Below, piece by piece: positions 62,501 to 64,000 of a DNA stretch of 64,000 nt; positions within the stretch are counted from its first letter, which is position 1, and every line of letters begins with the position of its first letter. The DNA is from Tubulanus polymorphus (taxonomy: Eukaryota; Nemertea; Palaeonemertea; Tubulaniformes; Tubulanidae): the NCBI RefSeq assembly GCF_964204645.1, contig NC_134026.1, forward strand, positions 29,592,650 to 29,656,649, given 5' to 3'. A model generated the notes under the pieces. The model saw nothing but the letters and a program-made list of their open reading frames with translations. It was not told the origin of the DNA and ran no database searches. Both the position numbers and the translations under genes were made by a program.

Positions 62501-64000
62501 ATTATCTCGACAGAGCGTTTGGGAAGCCCTTTAGGCGCTCATGATTTTGACTCCGCGTATTCAACAGGAATGAAATGTTAAGGAATTAAACCAATTATAC
62601 ATGAATTGATCGGATAAGGGTCCGTGATTGTCGTTACAATGGGCCACTTATAGTCAGGGATAAATGGTAGCTACGGTTTTCGACGGGAAAAAATTGCTGG
62701 ACAGAATTGTAATTCTAGAGACTCGTTCAAGCCGTAACAAATATCGCATAAATTACGAGGCAAACTGTTCTCGAGTCATTGCAGTGTGAGGGTTAGTGAA
62801 TAGAAACCCGCTCAGTTTGGTGCCGCGTAGACGCGCTCGGCTAGCACAACACAACAATAAACATTTACAAATTTCCACCAATTTTTCAATCGGTTTCGAA
62901 TAATAACAAGTTAGCTAAAGTTTGCCTCATTAATCTTCGAGGCTTTTTCATACACACCAATACAGATTTCTAAAGGCCGTTGTTTTCTGATGAATGCTTA
63001 GTATTTCACGCCACAATAAATTTCGGTTTCAAACTTTACAACCCTGTAATTTGCCCAGAGCGATTCAAACAAGAGATCTTATCGCATCTATTTTGTCGCT
63101 CCTTGCCCTTATCCATATGTCGAAGAATTGAGATAAATTTATGCGCGAACGGTCGGCCTTAATCTCATCAAAATTCATAGCACGTCTGCGGCCCTAGAAC
63201 GTAATTATACTTCAGTAAGTACACCTTATTGTATATACATCTAAAAAAAACAGGCGATAAGATAGCGATCTGACGCTTCGCTTTGACAAAATAACGATCA
63301 CAATCTAGCGGTAGATATTATAAATGCACGGCAGTAAAACTGTCGTGCGATCCAAGAAATATGGAGAGAAAAGTTTTGTTCATTCTTAACATACGTACGG
63401 AAAAATCTTACTATCCTGAACATAAGTGTATATAATAAGAGTAATCCGGAAACACAGATATTTTAGCCTAGCATCCTTGCTGAAATATTCGTATTTAAGA
63501 ATAAAAGGTAGGCTCCTATCGATAGTAATTCGTGATTAATTTATCAATCATCACCGGAGGCGCGTCATCGCGATACGGGAACTGTTTCGAAAATTAACGC
63601 GGGAAAATGAAATAAAGATCGGTATATGGTAGAGATGTAGGTCACAGACATCAATTTTGACCAATCATCTCCCATCTGGGTCTTTCATTGGCGAATTTAG
63701 AAATCTTTTTCAGGGACATTTTTTTCGGTAGTCTGTGCCATGTGCTAAGATCGTGCATTTTCTTTAGATCCGGAAAGCGTCTTCGTATGTTTCATTATCT
63801 TTTTGGACCAGTGGCATAACGTTTTGTTTTCAATGGTGCCGGTTAGGTCTGGGCCCAGTTCTCGTGGGAATGACCTGATACACCTCGCTGTCTGTTTTCA
63901 TCGGACCAGAAACATTTTCTGTTCGCTTTAGTAATTTCTTATTTCTTATAGCTGTCACTATACATGTATAGTGGAATTGTATTTAGTATTTTTGACATGT

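Larger units (their letters stand above)
58020..64000. other. Region upstream of SZT2 with no convincing gene
   Basis: About 6 kb. It must carry the SZT2 promoter near 58020-58300. A minisatellite occupies 58577-58785, overlapping minus-strand ORFs lie at 58220-59174, and a small plus-strand ORF at 59352-59549. From about 59.6 kb to the end only short scattered ORFs are present and I see no exon chain, RNA gene or named repeat. Confidence 0.5.

Overview
The window is nuclear DNA from an animal. Genes are split by GT-AG introns with compact exons, intergenic DNA is AT-rich, and the recognisable genes (GRB2, LHFPL, SZT2, a class A GPCR) are metazoan. The intergenic and intronic DNA carries fold-back elements, a LINE 3' end, a tRNA-derived head and a repeat ending in a strong hairpin, of kinds I associate with marine invertebrates such as spiralians. 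The species cannot be named from the sequence.

Layout. 1-2583 (minus): two tandem GRB2-like adaptor genes. One is canonical and runs off the left edge. The other stops at the end of SH2 and so lacks the C-terminal SH3. 3684-7791 (plus): a four-exon gene of about 1032 residues that joins a dynamin-like GTPase to a C-terminal kinase-like domain that looks catalytically degenerate. 9383-10453 (plus): an orphan class A GPCR with a visible TATA box and a spliced leader exon. 10948-16680 (plus): a two-exon LHFPL-type tetraspan gene with a 5.1 kb intron. 16681-21368: gene-poor, with two fold-back elements and a cluster of K50-homeodomain (Otx-type) sites. 21369-28280 (plus): a 25-exon leucine-rich-repeat protein of about 1180 residues that I could reconstruct in frame but not name. 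28862-58019 (minus): one gene of about 29 kb, SZT2, the large KICSTOR subunit that restrains mTORC1 when amino acids are low. Its introns hold most of the mobile-element debris. 58020-64000: no convincing gene; a 40-bp minisatellite and small ORFs only.

The genes are unrelated neighbours rather than an operon. GRB2 (receptor tyrosine kinase to Ras signalling) and SZT2 (nutrient signalling to mTORC1) are conserved housekeeping signalling parts. The LRR gene and SZT2 converge tail to tail with about 580 bp between stop codons. The most novel-looking item is the GTPase/pseudokinase fusion, followed by the truncated second GRB2-like gene. All splice sites were read by eye from GT-AG signals, frame continuity and protein likeness.
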